DNA of 64,000 bases from JBBQYD01 sp942493075 (GTDB lineage: Bacteria; Verrucomicrobiota; Verrucomicrobiia; Limisphaerales; UBA8199): the NCBI GenBank assembly GCA_942493075.1, contig OW818681.1, positions 2,914,001-2,978,000 on the forward strand, read 5' to 3'. Below the pieces are notes generated by a model. It ran no database searches. It was given only the letters and a program-made list of their open reading frames with translations, and was not told the origin of the DNA. Shown piece after piece: positions 25,257 to 33,309 of this stretch; position 1 is the stretch's first letter; every line of letters begins with the position of its first letter. The position numbers and the translations under genes are program-made.

Positions 25257-26831
25257 CTAGGAATCCTGGGGCACTGTCTTCTTTTTGGCAGCTCGTTTTT
25301 TGGGCGCCGCGGGTTCAGAAGCAGGGGAAGCTTCCGATGAAGAGGCCGACGCGGTCTTGGGCAGGTCGGTTCTTTCGAAGCCTTTGGTAATATTCTCGGC
25401 CAACAATTTCTGAACCAATGCCTCCGCACGACCTTCGGTGTGGGCAAACAGCGTGGTTACTTCCAAAGGAGTCTTTCTGCCTGCTGAGAAATCGGTCCAA
25501 AAAATCACAAACGGAAATGCACCCGCTGTGGGGGGACGTCGGCTAACTACAAGCTTTCTGACCGCCAGCGCCCCCTTGATTTCCTTGGCATACACTTCGC
25601 GCCTGACGATCTCCAAGGCAGGAAGGTTACGGTTGATCAGTTCGGGGGCAGTCATTTCGCGCCCACTGATTTGGGCAATTCTGACTGATTGCGTAGAAAA
25701 CTCCTTATCAGGACGCAGACGATGAAAAGTGGGGAGAAGCAGCCTTGGACACGCTGCCAGACCATCGAAGCTCCAGCGTGAACTATTCCATCCGAACACC
25801 TGCTGGCCACTGGCCTCCTCATCAGCCGGCAGTATGTCCTCGGCCTCAAGTTCAACCACGAAGCCGGGTTTCACGAAGCGGATGGGGCGTCCATCGCTAT
25901 CGCTCATGGCCAGCGGCGCATCCACCCGCAGCCCGGATAGTCTTCTAAGCCAGTCTGCACGATCCTGGTCGTTGAAGCCTGAGCCGACACGGGCGATGGA
26001 TTGGAGTTTGATTCCGTTATCTTCCTTCGGATAGGCCAGCGCGGTCAGCAACGACATCATGCCTGCTGTTCCTTCAATCTCGCCTTCAACAAATCCAACA
26101 ACCGCAGCATCAATCGTTCGGCGAGGTTTCAATTTGCATACCTCCGGACGATCAAGCCTGCGAATAACAAGGCCTTCCAGTCCACCTTGAGTCTTGCTTT
26201 CAAATAGGCCGGGCAAGGCTGAGCCAGCGACTACGCTGCCCTCCGCGCGATGCCCCAGTTTGCTGGGATCGTTCCCGGCCAGTTCTTCGAGCAAATTCCA
26301 TATAGTCAGGAAATCCGATTGATGAACTCGGTAGTCTCTGCCATCCAGCATGATCACATCGAACACCGCCAGGCGCAGCCGTGCGGCATCTGCTGGTTCG
26401 TTCGAATAGCTGGCGCGTGTTACGTCCACACTGGCACAACGCCGTCCATCGATGGTCTCGCGCATGTATAGCTCCGCACGGAGCAGAGCCTTCTTGGTGC
26501 CGCGAGTTTTGAGCCGTTTTCCCAGTTCTTGCAAGCAGGGCAGCCCCACCCGGGTGCGCCCCGATGGTGCATTAAAAGTGAAGATATCCGGAGTTCTGCC
26601 TGCCTCGAAATAGACGAAGACGCCTTCGCCATCGTACTTGGTGTTTTCGAGAACCTTGCACTCAGCGCCGTAACGTGAGGAGATCTCGGCCGGAGTTATG
26701 GCAATGAAACGATTGGCTACCTCCGTTTCATACCTCTCCGCAACTTCCATGAGCACGCGATCGGTTACGCCTCCGCGCGGAGCGAATGCGTAGTCCCCAC
26801 ACTTTTTAGTTAGACGAGCCAGGTCAATCAT
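25257..26831 (-). CDS. ATP-dependent polynucleotide ligase-like protein with novel C-terminal half
   Basis: The first ~335 residues follow the order of ATP-dependent DNA ligases. Motif I is KYDG at 65-68 with the lysine that would be adenylylated. Later come AELYM, FDVIMLDG (157-164), LEGLVIRR (218-225), KLKPR with the motif V lysines (233-237), and an OB-fold-like segment (IARVGSGFND then FVVELEAEDILPAD). After KYDG the usual Arg of KxDGxR is Gly. Residues ~350-495 match nothing I know; the tail is rich in Lys and Ala (PKKRAAKKKT). The ATG overlaps the upstream gene stop as ATGA. The substrate could be DNA or RNA. The gene lacks the Ku or LigD partners of end-joining ligases. Confidence 0.8.
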   Translation of the reverse strand: MIDLARLTKKCGDYAFAPRGGVTDRVLMEVAERYETEVANRFIAITPAEISSRYGAECKVLENTKYDGEGVFVYFEAGRTPDIFTFNAPSGRTRVGLPCLQELGKRLKTRGTKKALLRAELYMRETIDGRRCASVDVTRASYSNEPADAARLRLAVFDVIMLDGRDYRVHQSDFLTIWNLLEELAGNDPSKLGHRAEGSVVAGSALPGLFESKTQGGLEGLVIRRLDRPEVCKLKPRRTIDAAVVGFVEGEIEGTAGMMSLLTALAYPKEDNGIKLQSIARVGSGFNDQDRADWLRRLSGLRVDAPLAMSDSDGRPIRFVKPGFVVELEAEDILPADEEASGQQVFGWNSSRWSFDGLAACPRLLLPTFHRLRPDKEFSTQSVRIAQISGREMTAPELINRNLPALEIVRREVYAKEIKGALAVRKLVVSRRPPTAGAFPFVIFWTDFSAGRKTPLEVTTLFAHTEGRAEALVQKLLAENITKGFERTDLPKTASASSSEASPASEPAAPKKRAAKKKTVPQDS

Positions 26832-27532
26832 GCGACAGGTGCCGGCGGTGCCGGCCGTTTAAGTTCTTGATCTGAAAGCAATAGCAGCAGGCGGTAACGC
26901 GCTGCCTCACCACTTCCTTCGATCTCTCCGTAAAGAAACCCGCGAAACGGCATGCCGCCGTCCCGCAGCACCAATGGGCCCGCACCCTTTGGACCGGCAC
27001 CAACTAACGCCATGCTTTGCGATTCCTGGAGCGATTTGGCCAGCCCATATAAGAAGTCGAAGGTCAGCCCATCCGTGTGGACGAGTTGTTGCATGCTGCG
27101 AAACACAAAACGGGTCAGGCAGTCTGTGGTCGGCATCCGGCGCACGATTTTGAGTGGCACGGTGGTATCCACATTAGCAGTGCGAAAGACCCGGGGGCGG
27201 CGCTCTTTTTCCTGGCCGTCGACTGAGTAAACGACCTCAACCTCTTTGAAATCCGTAGCTATAGCTGTTTCGGGAGCAGTGGGGTCGAGATAAACCGCCG
27301 TGGCGTCACGTATCATTCGACCTGCAATCCCCAGGTCCAGCTCCGGGTTCCCATCAATGAGCTGCGCCGAGGTCGGGACGGGCATAGAAGTCTGCCCGTT
27401 CAGTGCCTGGACGCGTTTGATCCTTCCCGCACTGGTGACTTGCTCAAGAGGAGCCAAGGCTTTCTCGGAGGCGGGCGCGCTCAGGCCTACCCGTGCGTTG
27501 CGTCCTTCGTTTTCCAGGTGAATAGTGAACAT
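26828..27532 (-). CDS. Conserved hypothetical protein of the ligase operon, 234 aa
   Basis: The product is not recognised. It begins MFTIHLENEGRNARVGL and appears to be alpha/beta with a helical core (LTRFVFRSMQQLVHTDGLTF) and a beta-hairpin-like end (MPFRGFLYGEIEG). There are no transmembrane segments. The ATG at 27532 was preferred over a TTG nine bases upstream, leaving nine bases after the previous gene stop. Its own stop overlaps the ligase-like gene start. Tight coupling on both sides argues for a complex or pathway with the ligase-like protein. Confidence 0.7.
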   Translation of the reverse strand: MFTIHLENEGRNARVGLSAPASEKALAPLEQVTSAGRIKRVQALNGQTSMPVPTSAQLIDGNPELDLGIAGRMIRDATAVYLDPTAPETAIATDFKEVEVVYSVDGQEKERRPRVFRTANVDTTVPLKIVRRMPTTDCLTRFVFRSMQQLVHTDGLTFDFLYGLAKSLQESQSMALVGAGPKGAGPLVLRDGGMPFRGFLYGEIEGSGEAARYRLLLLLSDQELKRPAPPAPVA

Positions 27533-27541
27533 AGGCTGCAA

Positions 27542-28117
27542 TTACATCATACTGAAATCCAAGGGATCGGTGCCCTCCTCCGCATTTTCCGCTGATGCGT
27601 CAAAGAACTCGTAGGCCACGGTGCGGCCCACAAGAGGACAGGCCTTGAGTTGTCCTACCAGCAGGAATGCTCCATCGTCTCTTACCAGCAAAAGCGCGTC
27701 GCGCGGTCTTGCAGACTTGCGGTAATTGAAAGTGCCCTTAAAGAGCCCCGGAGAAAGGCCGGCAACTTCGAGCGGATAGACGTCTGTGGTAACGAATCGT
27801 GCCAAAGTTTCCTGCGGAACTGGCTCCAGGCGCTCGGCGCCTTCGAAGGAACTTGGACGAAGCTCCAGTTTTTGTCCCGCGCATTGAATCTCTGTCGGAT
27901 CAGCCGGGGAACCCTCTGGATCTACGGAGGTTGACGCGACCTGGCTCTTGCGCAACGTCGTGCCGTCGGGCAGAAGCCATCCCTTCTCCAGGCGCTGGCC
28001 TCCTTGCTCCACGATATGCACAATGCGGCCATACAGATCGTCCTTGCTGATCTTGGATTCAAGTGCAGCAGCGATCTCCTCACCACCAACGCTCAGCTTC
28101 AATGTTTTAGCAGCCAT
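27542..28117 (-). CDS. Conserved hypothetical protein, first gene of the ligase operon, 191 aa
   Basis: It begins MAAKTLKLSVGGEEI and continues with KISKDDLYGRIVHIVEQGGQ, a conserved-looking start, then a segment built of short strands (GWLLPDGTTLRKSQV). The ending (DALLLVRDDGAFLLVGQLKA ... VAYEFFDAS) closes with acidic residues and DFSMM. I have an impression of similar unannotated proteins in other bacteria but can name no family. There is no signal peptide or membrane segment. It is the promoter-proximal gene of the operon and diverges from the SDR/GH88 pair across 233 bases. Confidence 0.7.
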   Translation of the reverse strand: MAAKTLKLSVGGEEIAAALESKISKDDLYGRIVHIVEQGGQRLEKGWLLPDGTTLRKSQVASTSVDPEGSPADPTEIQCAGQKLELRPSSFEGAERLEPVPQETLARFVTTDVYPLEVAGLSPGLFKGTFNYRKSARPRDALLLVRDDGAFLLVGQLKACPLVGRTVAYEFFDASAENAEEGTDPLDFSMM

Positions 28118-28153
28118 AAGGGGAGAAGGAGTTATCCGCTGTGAGGCGGCGCC

Positions 28154-28179
28154 ACTCGGGTTGGTATAGCAACCCGAGT
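28154..28179. promoter_or_regulatory. Perfect 10-bp inverted repeat in a divergent promoter region
   Basis: ACTCGGGTTG at 28154-28163 and its complement at 28170-28179 flank the loop GTATAG. It lies 37 bases upstream of the ligase-operon start and about 170 bases from the divergent SDR gene. It could be an operator or an RNA hairpin in the ligase-operon leader. There is no T-run, so termination is unlikely. Confidence 0.5.
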
Positions 28180-28350
28180 CTTGGAACGCTTCGAGGAAGA
28201 TTCGAAGAGCATTGCATGACTTCAGATTGACAAAACGCCCGACATTGTCAAGGAGGGCTGAACGTTAGGAGCCATTTAATTCTTAGTAGTCTGAGCAGCC
28301 CAGCAGCTTGGTCTTTTCATTTGAAGCCGGATCGCCAATGATTGCCGGCG

Positions 28351-29148
28351 ATGACTCCAGTTTGCTTAATCACCGGGGCTTCCCGAGGCATTGGACGAGG
28401 GATCGCGCTTGAACTGGCCGGCCTGGGCTATGATCTGGTAATCAACTATGCTTCTCGGAAAGCTGAAGCCGAGGAGACCATCTCCTTGTGCCAAGCCCGA
28501 GCTCAGCAGGCGGGGCGTTCGATTCGGGCTGAAGCTTTTCAAGCGGATATTTCCCGCGCGGAGGATAGAAAGAACCTTCTTCAATTCGCTGAGGAGACTT
28601 TTGGGCGACTTGATGTGCTGGTAAACAATGCGGGGGTTGCCCCAGCGGTCCGCACAGACCTCCTTTCCGAGACGGAGGAGAGTTTTGACCGGTTGCTGGC
28701 CATCAACGCCAAAGGACCATATTTTCTAACCCAGGCTGCGGCAAATTGGATGATTCGGCAGATAAAGAGCCCAGTCTGCCATCAAGGGGCCGTTCCCTGC
28801 ATTGTAACGATTTCCTCGATTAGCGCCTATACGGCCTCCAGCAATCGTGGAGATTACTGTATGTCCAAAGCGGCGTTATCCATGCTGACCCCCTTATTTG
28901 CCGTGCGCCTGGCGGAGCACGGAATACGTGTGTATGAGATACGCCCTGGGATCATCGCCACCGACATGACAGGGCCGGTGAAAGCGAAGTATGACGCACT
29001 GATTGCCGACGGACTGACTCCGCTCGCGCGGTGGGGCACTCCTGAGGATGTGGGCAAAGCGGTTTCGGCCATAGTCCAAGGGCTGTTGCCATTCAGCACC
29101 GGCGAGGTCATAAACGTGGACGGAGGATTTCACCTGCGCCATCTCTAG
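28351..29148 (+). CDS. FabG-like SDR, 3-ketoacyl-ACP reductase family
   Basis: A classical short-chain dehydrogenase of 265 residues. It has the cofactor motif TGASRGIGRG, NNAGVAP, a catalytic Ser in TISSISAY, and the YxxxK pair in DYCMSKAAL. The ending GEVINVDGGFHLRHL is typical of FabG-like sugar or acyl reductases. The ATG at 28351 (MTPVCLITGA) was chosen over a TTG nine bases upstream. A GH88-like gene follows after 24 bases, so the reductase may process a sugar acid released by that enzyme rather than serve fatty acid synthesis; this is inferred from position. Confidence 0.9.
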   Translation: MTPVCLITGASRGIGRGIALELAGLGYDLVINYASRKAEAEETISLCQARAQQAGRSIRAEAFQADISRAEDRKNLLQFAEETFGRLDVLVNNAGVAPAVRTDLLSETEESFDRLLAINAKGPYFLTQAAANWMIRQIKSPVCHQGAVPCIVTISSISAYTASSNRGDYCMSKAALSMLTPLFAVRLAEHGIRVYEIRPGIIATDMTGPVKAKYDALIADGLTPLARWGTPEDVGKAVSAIVQGLLPFSTGEVINVDGGFHLRHL

Positions 29149-29172
29149 TTTCCGCATTCCAAGGAGTTACGT

Positions 29173-30579
29173 ATGCCCATCAGCATTGATCAAACGCTGA
29201 CTCATGAACAGCTTGAGCCTGCATGCAGGAAAGTGTTCGAACTCTCAGCTCAAAAACTTCACTCACTCGCAGCCGCATGGGATGCTGGCAAGGGGACTCC
29301 CGTTTTTACTGTCGCCGGAACTTACACGACCCGGGGATGGACTGAATGGACGCAAGGGTTCCAACACGGGTCAGCGCTGCTTCAGTATGATGCAACGGAC
29401 GAGAGGGGGTTTCTGGATTTGGGCTGGCAAGGCACGGTTAAAACCATGGCCAGCCATGTCTCCCACACGGGGGTGCATGATCACGGATTCAATAATGTTT
29501 CCACCTACGGCAATCTCTGGAGGCTGGGGAATGAGGGCCGTCTTCCTAACGATTACATTGATCGCAACTTTCTTGAACTGGCATTGAAGGTTTCCGGAGC
29601 TGTGCAAGCCGCGCGGTGGACCACTGCTTCCAAAGGTGAGGGCTTTGTGTATTCGTTCAACGGACCGCACTCACTGTTCATCGATACGGTCCGTTCTCTA
29701 CGATCTCTTGCGCTGGCTCACAAGTTGGGTCATGTGCTGATGGGCGAGCGCGACCAGCGAATTTCGTTATTGGAAAGGCTTCTGATCCATGCCCGAACGA
29801 CGGCAAAATACAACCTCTACTATGGCGAGGGCCGCGATTCGTATGACATTCCGGGGCGCACGGCGCATGAAGTCATCTTCAACTTGAACGATGGCTGTTA
29901 TCGATGTCCGAATTCACAACAGGGATATTCGCCCTTCAGCACGTGGACGCGAGGGCTGGGGTGGGCGATATTGGGTTTCGCTGAGGAACTGGAGTTTCTG
30001 ACGACTATCCCGGAAGATGATCCGGCTTTCAACCTGCCTTCCAGCGTGGACCGCGATCGGTCCGGGGGACGCACCGCCTGGCTGGAGTTGTTCTTGCAGG
30101 CAGCGAGTGTGACAGCCGAGTTCTATTTAGCCAACAGTTGTACCGATGGCATTCCGATGTGGGATACTGGCGCCCCGAACCTGTGGCGTCTCGGGGACTA
30201 TTTGAACCAAACCTCTGACCCTTACAACCTTTGGGAGCCGGTTGACAGCTCTGCGGCGGTTATCGCTGCCCAAGGTCTGATCCGCCTTGGTGAGTATCTG
30301 CAGGCTCGTCCGGGAGACACGAATGGGAGGCGTTACCGTCAGGCAGGATTGACGATCGCCCGCACCTTATTTCAAGCACCCTATCTTTGTGAGGATTCCG
30401 AGCATCAAGGGCTCGTGCTTCACTCGGTGTATCATCGGCCAAACGGCTGGGATTATGTCGCGCCAGGTCAAAAAGTGCCTAATGGTGAGAGTTCGCTCTG
30501 GGGGGATTACCACGCACGCGAACTGGCGCTTCTCATTCTCCGGCAGGCCTCAGGAAGGAGACGCTACACATTCTTTTGA
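29173..30579 (+). CDS. GH88-like (six-hairpin) glycoside hydrolase, cytoplasmic
   Basis: The 468-residue protein has the alpha/alpha-barrel character of unsaturated glucuronyl hydrolases and related enzymes. Hallmarks are WTEWTQGFQHG near the start, SHTGVHDHGFNN, FSTWTRGLGWAILGFAEEL and the closing SSLWGDYHARELAL. There is no signal peptide, so it acts inside the cell on imported oligosaccharides. Members act on unsaturated uronic acid ends left by lyases. A good GGAG ribosome-binding site lies about eight bases before the ATG. It shares a transcript with the upstream SDR. Confidence 0.82.
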   Translation: MPISIDQTLTHEQLEPACRKVFELSAQKLHSLAAAWDAGKGTPVFTVAGTYTTRGWTEWTQGFQHGSALLQYDATDERGFLDLGWQGTVKTMASHVSHTGVHDHGFNNVSTYGNLWRLGNEGRLPNDYIDRNFLELALKVSGAVQAARWTTASKGEGFVYSFNGPHSLFIDTVRSLRSLALAHKLGHVLMGERDQRISLLERLLIHARTTAKYNLYYGEGRDSYDIPGRTAHEVIFNLNDGCYRCPNSQQGYSPFSTWTRGLGWAILGFAEELEFLTTIPEDDPAFNLPSSVDRDRSGGRTAWLELFLQAASVTAEFYLANSCTDGIPMWDTGAPNLWRLGDYLNQTSDPYNLWEPVDSSAAVIAAQGLIRLGEYLQARPGDTNGRRYRQAGLTIARTLFQAPYLCEDSEHQGLVLHSVYHRPNGWDYVAPGQKVPNGESSLWGDYHARELALLILRQASGRRRYTFF

Positions 30580-30638
30580 CAAGGTCACTTCTTCAGTCCG
30601 CTTTTGCGTCATTCCGGCACCTGACTCCATGACCAATG

Positions 30639-31559
30639 CTAGTCCGGTTCGTCGGCCACGGTCTGCGGTTGCCTGGCGATGAGAGAATCGACGACGTATA
30701 TCGCGATAGCCGCCCAGCATAAGATAAAGCTGGTGGATTTCGCAGGGTCGAGTTGTTCGCCAAAAACGAGAATCGCCACCAGGAATTGGAGGCTTGGGCC
30801 AACGTATTGAAGAAATCCAATCGTGGAGAGTTTCAAGCGGCGAAGGGCGGCTCCGAAAAAGAGCAGGGGAGTCGCCGTAATGAAACCGGACAGCGAAAGT
30901 GCTCCCAAGGTCGGACCTGAGACTGTGGCGGACGGTAACCAAGCTAATAGGACAATGGCGACAGGCAGTAGAATGACGGTTTCCACTAACAACCCATGGA
31001 GGGAGTTGATGTTTACTTTCTTCCGGACCAGTCCATAGAAACCAAATGAGAATGCCAGGGAAATGGCAATCCAGGGCAGCACTGAGCTACGCCAGGCCAG
31101 GTTGATGACTGCCAGCGTTGCGACTGCGACCGCGGCCCACTGCAATCGGCGTAATCGCTCGCCGAGAAAGATCATTCCTAGAGCTATTGAAAGCAGCGGG
31201 TTAATGAAGTAGCCCAGGCTGGACTGGAGCACCTGGTTTGTGCTAACCGCATAAATGAAGATCAGCCAGTTTAAGGCGATCAGCACAGCTCCAGCACTGA
31301 GAAGCAAGACGTGTTTCCGGTTCCTCAAGACCGGCCCGAGAGCCCTCCATTCGCGCCGAAACGTCACAATGACAGCCAGGAACAAGCTCGACCATAGTAT
31401 TCGGTGACAAAGAATGATCAGCGGCGGAACGTGATTCAACGCACGAAAGTAAAGGGGAAAGACGCCCCACATGGTGTACGCCGTGAGGCCATACACCAGT
31501 CCTAAGCGGGAGCCATCTGGTTCCGCTTTCCTGCTTTCCTGCTGATTTGCCGTTGCCAC
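30639..31559 (-). CDS. rarD: RarD-type EamA family transporter
   Basis: The 306-residue protein has about ten transmembrane segments in two EamA halves. The start GLVYGLTAYTMWGVFPLYF is characteristic of RarD (chloramphenicol-sensitive protein). Further family blocks are SLGYFINPLLSIALGMIFLG and TIGFLQYVGPSLQFLVAI. Members are drug/metabolite-type permeases of unknown natural substrate. The ATG at 31559 is unambiguous. It converges with the GH88-like gene and follows xylulokinase on the same strand at 71 bases, so co-transcription is possible but not implied by function. Confidence 0.92.
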   Translation of the reverse strand: MATANQQESRKAEPDGSRLGLVYGLTAYTMWGVFPLYFRALNHVPPLIILCHRILWSSLFLAVIVTFRREWRALGPVLRNRKHVLLLSAGAVLIALNWLIFIYAVSTNQVLQSSLGYFINPLLSIALGMIFLGERLRRLQWAAVAVATLAVINLAWRSSVLPWIAISLAFSFGFYGLVRKKVNINSLHGLLVETVILLPVAIVLLAWLPSATVSGPTLGALSLSGFITATPLLFFGAALRRLKLSTIGFLQYVGPSLQFLVAILVFGEQLDPAKSTSFILCWAAIAIYVVDSLIARQPQTVADEPD

Positions 31560-31630
31560 GAGTCCTGCACTTTAACAGAAGCCCGTGACTCCGCAATTCC
31601 TGCAGAGTTCAATCGTGAAAGGGTGAACTG

Positions 31631-33157
31631 CTACTTGATCACAAACTGCCGATGTCGCTTGAACACATCCCGAAGCGATGCGGACATTTCGTCCTGCAAA
31701 AGTTGCAGCTCCTGATAGACAGCGGATCGGGTTTGGTCGGGCTGGGAAGTTTCGTTTGCGTTCAACGTGACGAACGCATCAGTAATATCCGTGATATCAA
31801 CTTTCTCGCCTTTGGCACGACGCCAGCACCAGAGTGCCTGCAAAGCCGCACCGTAAGCGGCCCCTTCGCTTTCACGGAGTGTCACTACTTCCGTATTAAA
31901 GATGTCTGCCATGATTTGGCGCCAGACCTTCGATCTAGCGCCGCCACCCGTCACTCGGATCTGCGTGGGCTTAACTCCCAAGGCCACCAGACGGCGCAAC
32001 CCGTAATTCATCCCGAGCGTGACCCCTTCCATGGATGCCCGGGCGAAATGGCTCGCCTCGAACGTTTTGTGGTTCACACCCAGCCAGACTCCGGTTCCTT
32101 CCGGCACGTTCGGCGTGCGTTCTCCTTCGAAATAGGGGAGCAGAACCAGGCCGTTTGAGCCCGCAGGAACGCGCCCTGCCTCGGAGGCGAATCGCTCATG
32201 AGCCCAACCGAAGTCTTCCCTCACCATCTCGGTGGCCACCGTCACATTCATCGTACATAACAGTGGCAGCCATCGATTGGTGGAGTCGCAGAACGCCGCA
32301 ATTTCGCCTTGCGGATCGATCACTGGCTCTTCCGCACAGGCGTAGATGGTGCCGCTTGTGCCAAAGCTTGCGGTAATGACTCCAGCACGGGTATTTCCGG
32401 TTCCAATGGCTCCCATCATGTTATCGCCACCCCCAGCACTCACGAGGATGCCAGGCTCCAGTCCCAGAGATTTTGCGACACCCTGGTGCAACATGCCTAA
32501 GGGTCCATCGCTGGCAATTAGTCGGGGGAGTTTGCCGGCTAATTCAGGATCGATAGCCTTGATGGCCGCGGTGCACCAGCGCCGCTCGCGCACGTCCAGC
32601 AATGCCGTGCCACTCGCATCGCCATATTCCATCGAGCACTCGCCCGTCAGCCAGAAATTGAGGTAATCGTGAGGCAAAAGCACGGTGGCAAGCCGTGCAT
32701 AGTTTTTGGGTTCGTGTTTCTTCAGCCAAAGGATCTTGGGTGCTGTGAACCCCGGCAGAACGGCATTACCCAGTATTCGCAGCGTCTTCTTTGGCCCGCC
32801 AAGAGCTTCGGTGATCTCGGCGCACTCTTCCGTAGTTGATGTGTCACACCAGAGTTTGGCTGGACGAATCACCTCTCCCTGGTTATCGAGGGGGACAAAG
32901 CCGTGTTGCTGGCCGCTAACGCCGATTGCCTTCACTTCTCCTGGAGTTGCTTTGGCCTGTCGCAACGCCCTGCGAATCGCCTTGGCAGTGGCCTCGCGCC
33001 ACGTGTGCGGATGCTGTTCCTTAGCACCGGCAGGTAGGCCTGGGATGAGGCCGTAGCTCTCTGAGGCAGTGGCCACAACCTTCCCGTCTTTAGCGTTCAC
33101 GACCAGGGCTTTGGTCGATTGCGTTCCGCTGTCTATGCCGATTAAAAGCGTTCTCAT
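31631..33157 (-). CDS. xylB: Xylulokinase
   Basis: This is a FGGY-family carbohydrate kinase of 508 residues. The N-terminal phosphate-binding motif is LIGIDSGTQSTKALVV, followed by VSGQQHGFVPLD, SFGTSGTIYACAEEP and the C-terminal signature IRVTGGGARSKVWRQIMADI. It phosphorylates D-xylulose with ATP, feeding the pentose phosphate pathway. Sequence details (GQQHG, kinase length) favour xylulose over glycerol or gluconate. No xylose isomerase gene is next to it. Confidence 0.92.
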   Translation of the reverse strand: MRTLLIGIDSGTQSTKALVVNAKDGKVVATASESYGLIPGLPAGAKEQHPHTWREATAKAIRRALRQAKATPGEVKAIGVSGQQHGFVPLDNQGEVIRPAKLWCDTSTTEECAEITEALGGPKKTLRILGNAVLPGFTAPKILWLKKHEPKNYARLATVLLPHDYLNFWLTGECSMEYGDASGTALLDVRERRWCTAAIKAIDPELAGKLPRLIASDGPLGMLHQGVAKSLGLEPGILVSAGGGDNMMGAIGTGNTRAGVITASFGTSGTIYACAEEPVIDPQGEIAAFCDSTNRWLPLLCTMNVTVATEMVREDFGWAHERFASEAGRVPAGSNGLVLLPYFEGERTPNVPEGTGVWLGVNHKTFEASHFARASMEGVTLGMNYGLRRLVALGVKPTQIRVTGGGARSKVWRQIMADIFNTEVVTLRESEGAAYGAALQALWCWRRAKGEKVDITDITDAFVTLNANETSQPDQTRSAVYQELQLLQDEMSASLRDVFKRHRQFVIK

Positions 33158-33309
33158 AGGGCTGGTGGTGGATATTAGACGCGGCCCTGTTGCTCAGGAA
33201 AGCCTAATTCTTTGGACTGTCGGAATTCCGATACTCAACGAGTGTGGAAGGGTTCACCCTATGCAAATCGGGGAAATAGAGTGATAGTCTGAATGCGGAA
33301 CACTTTGGC

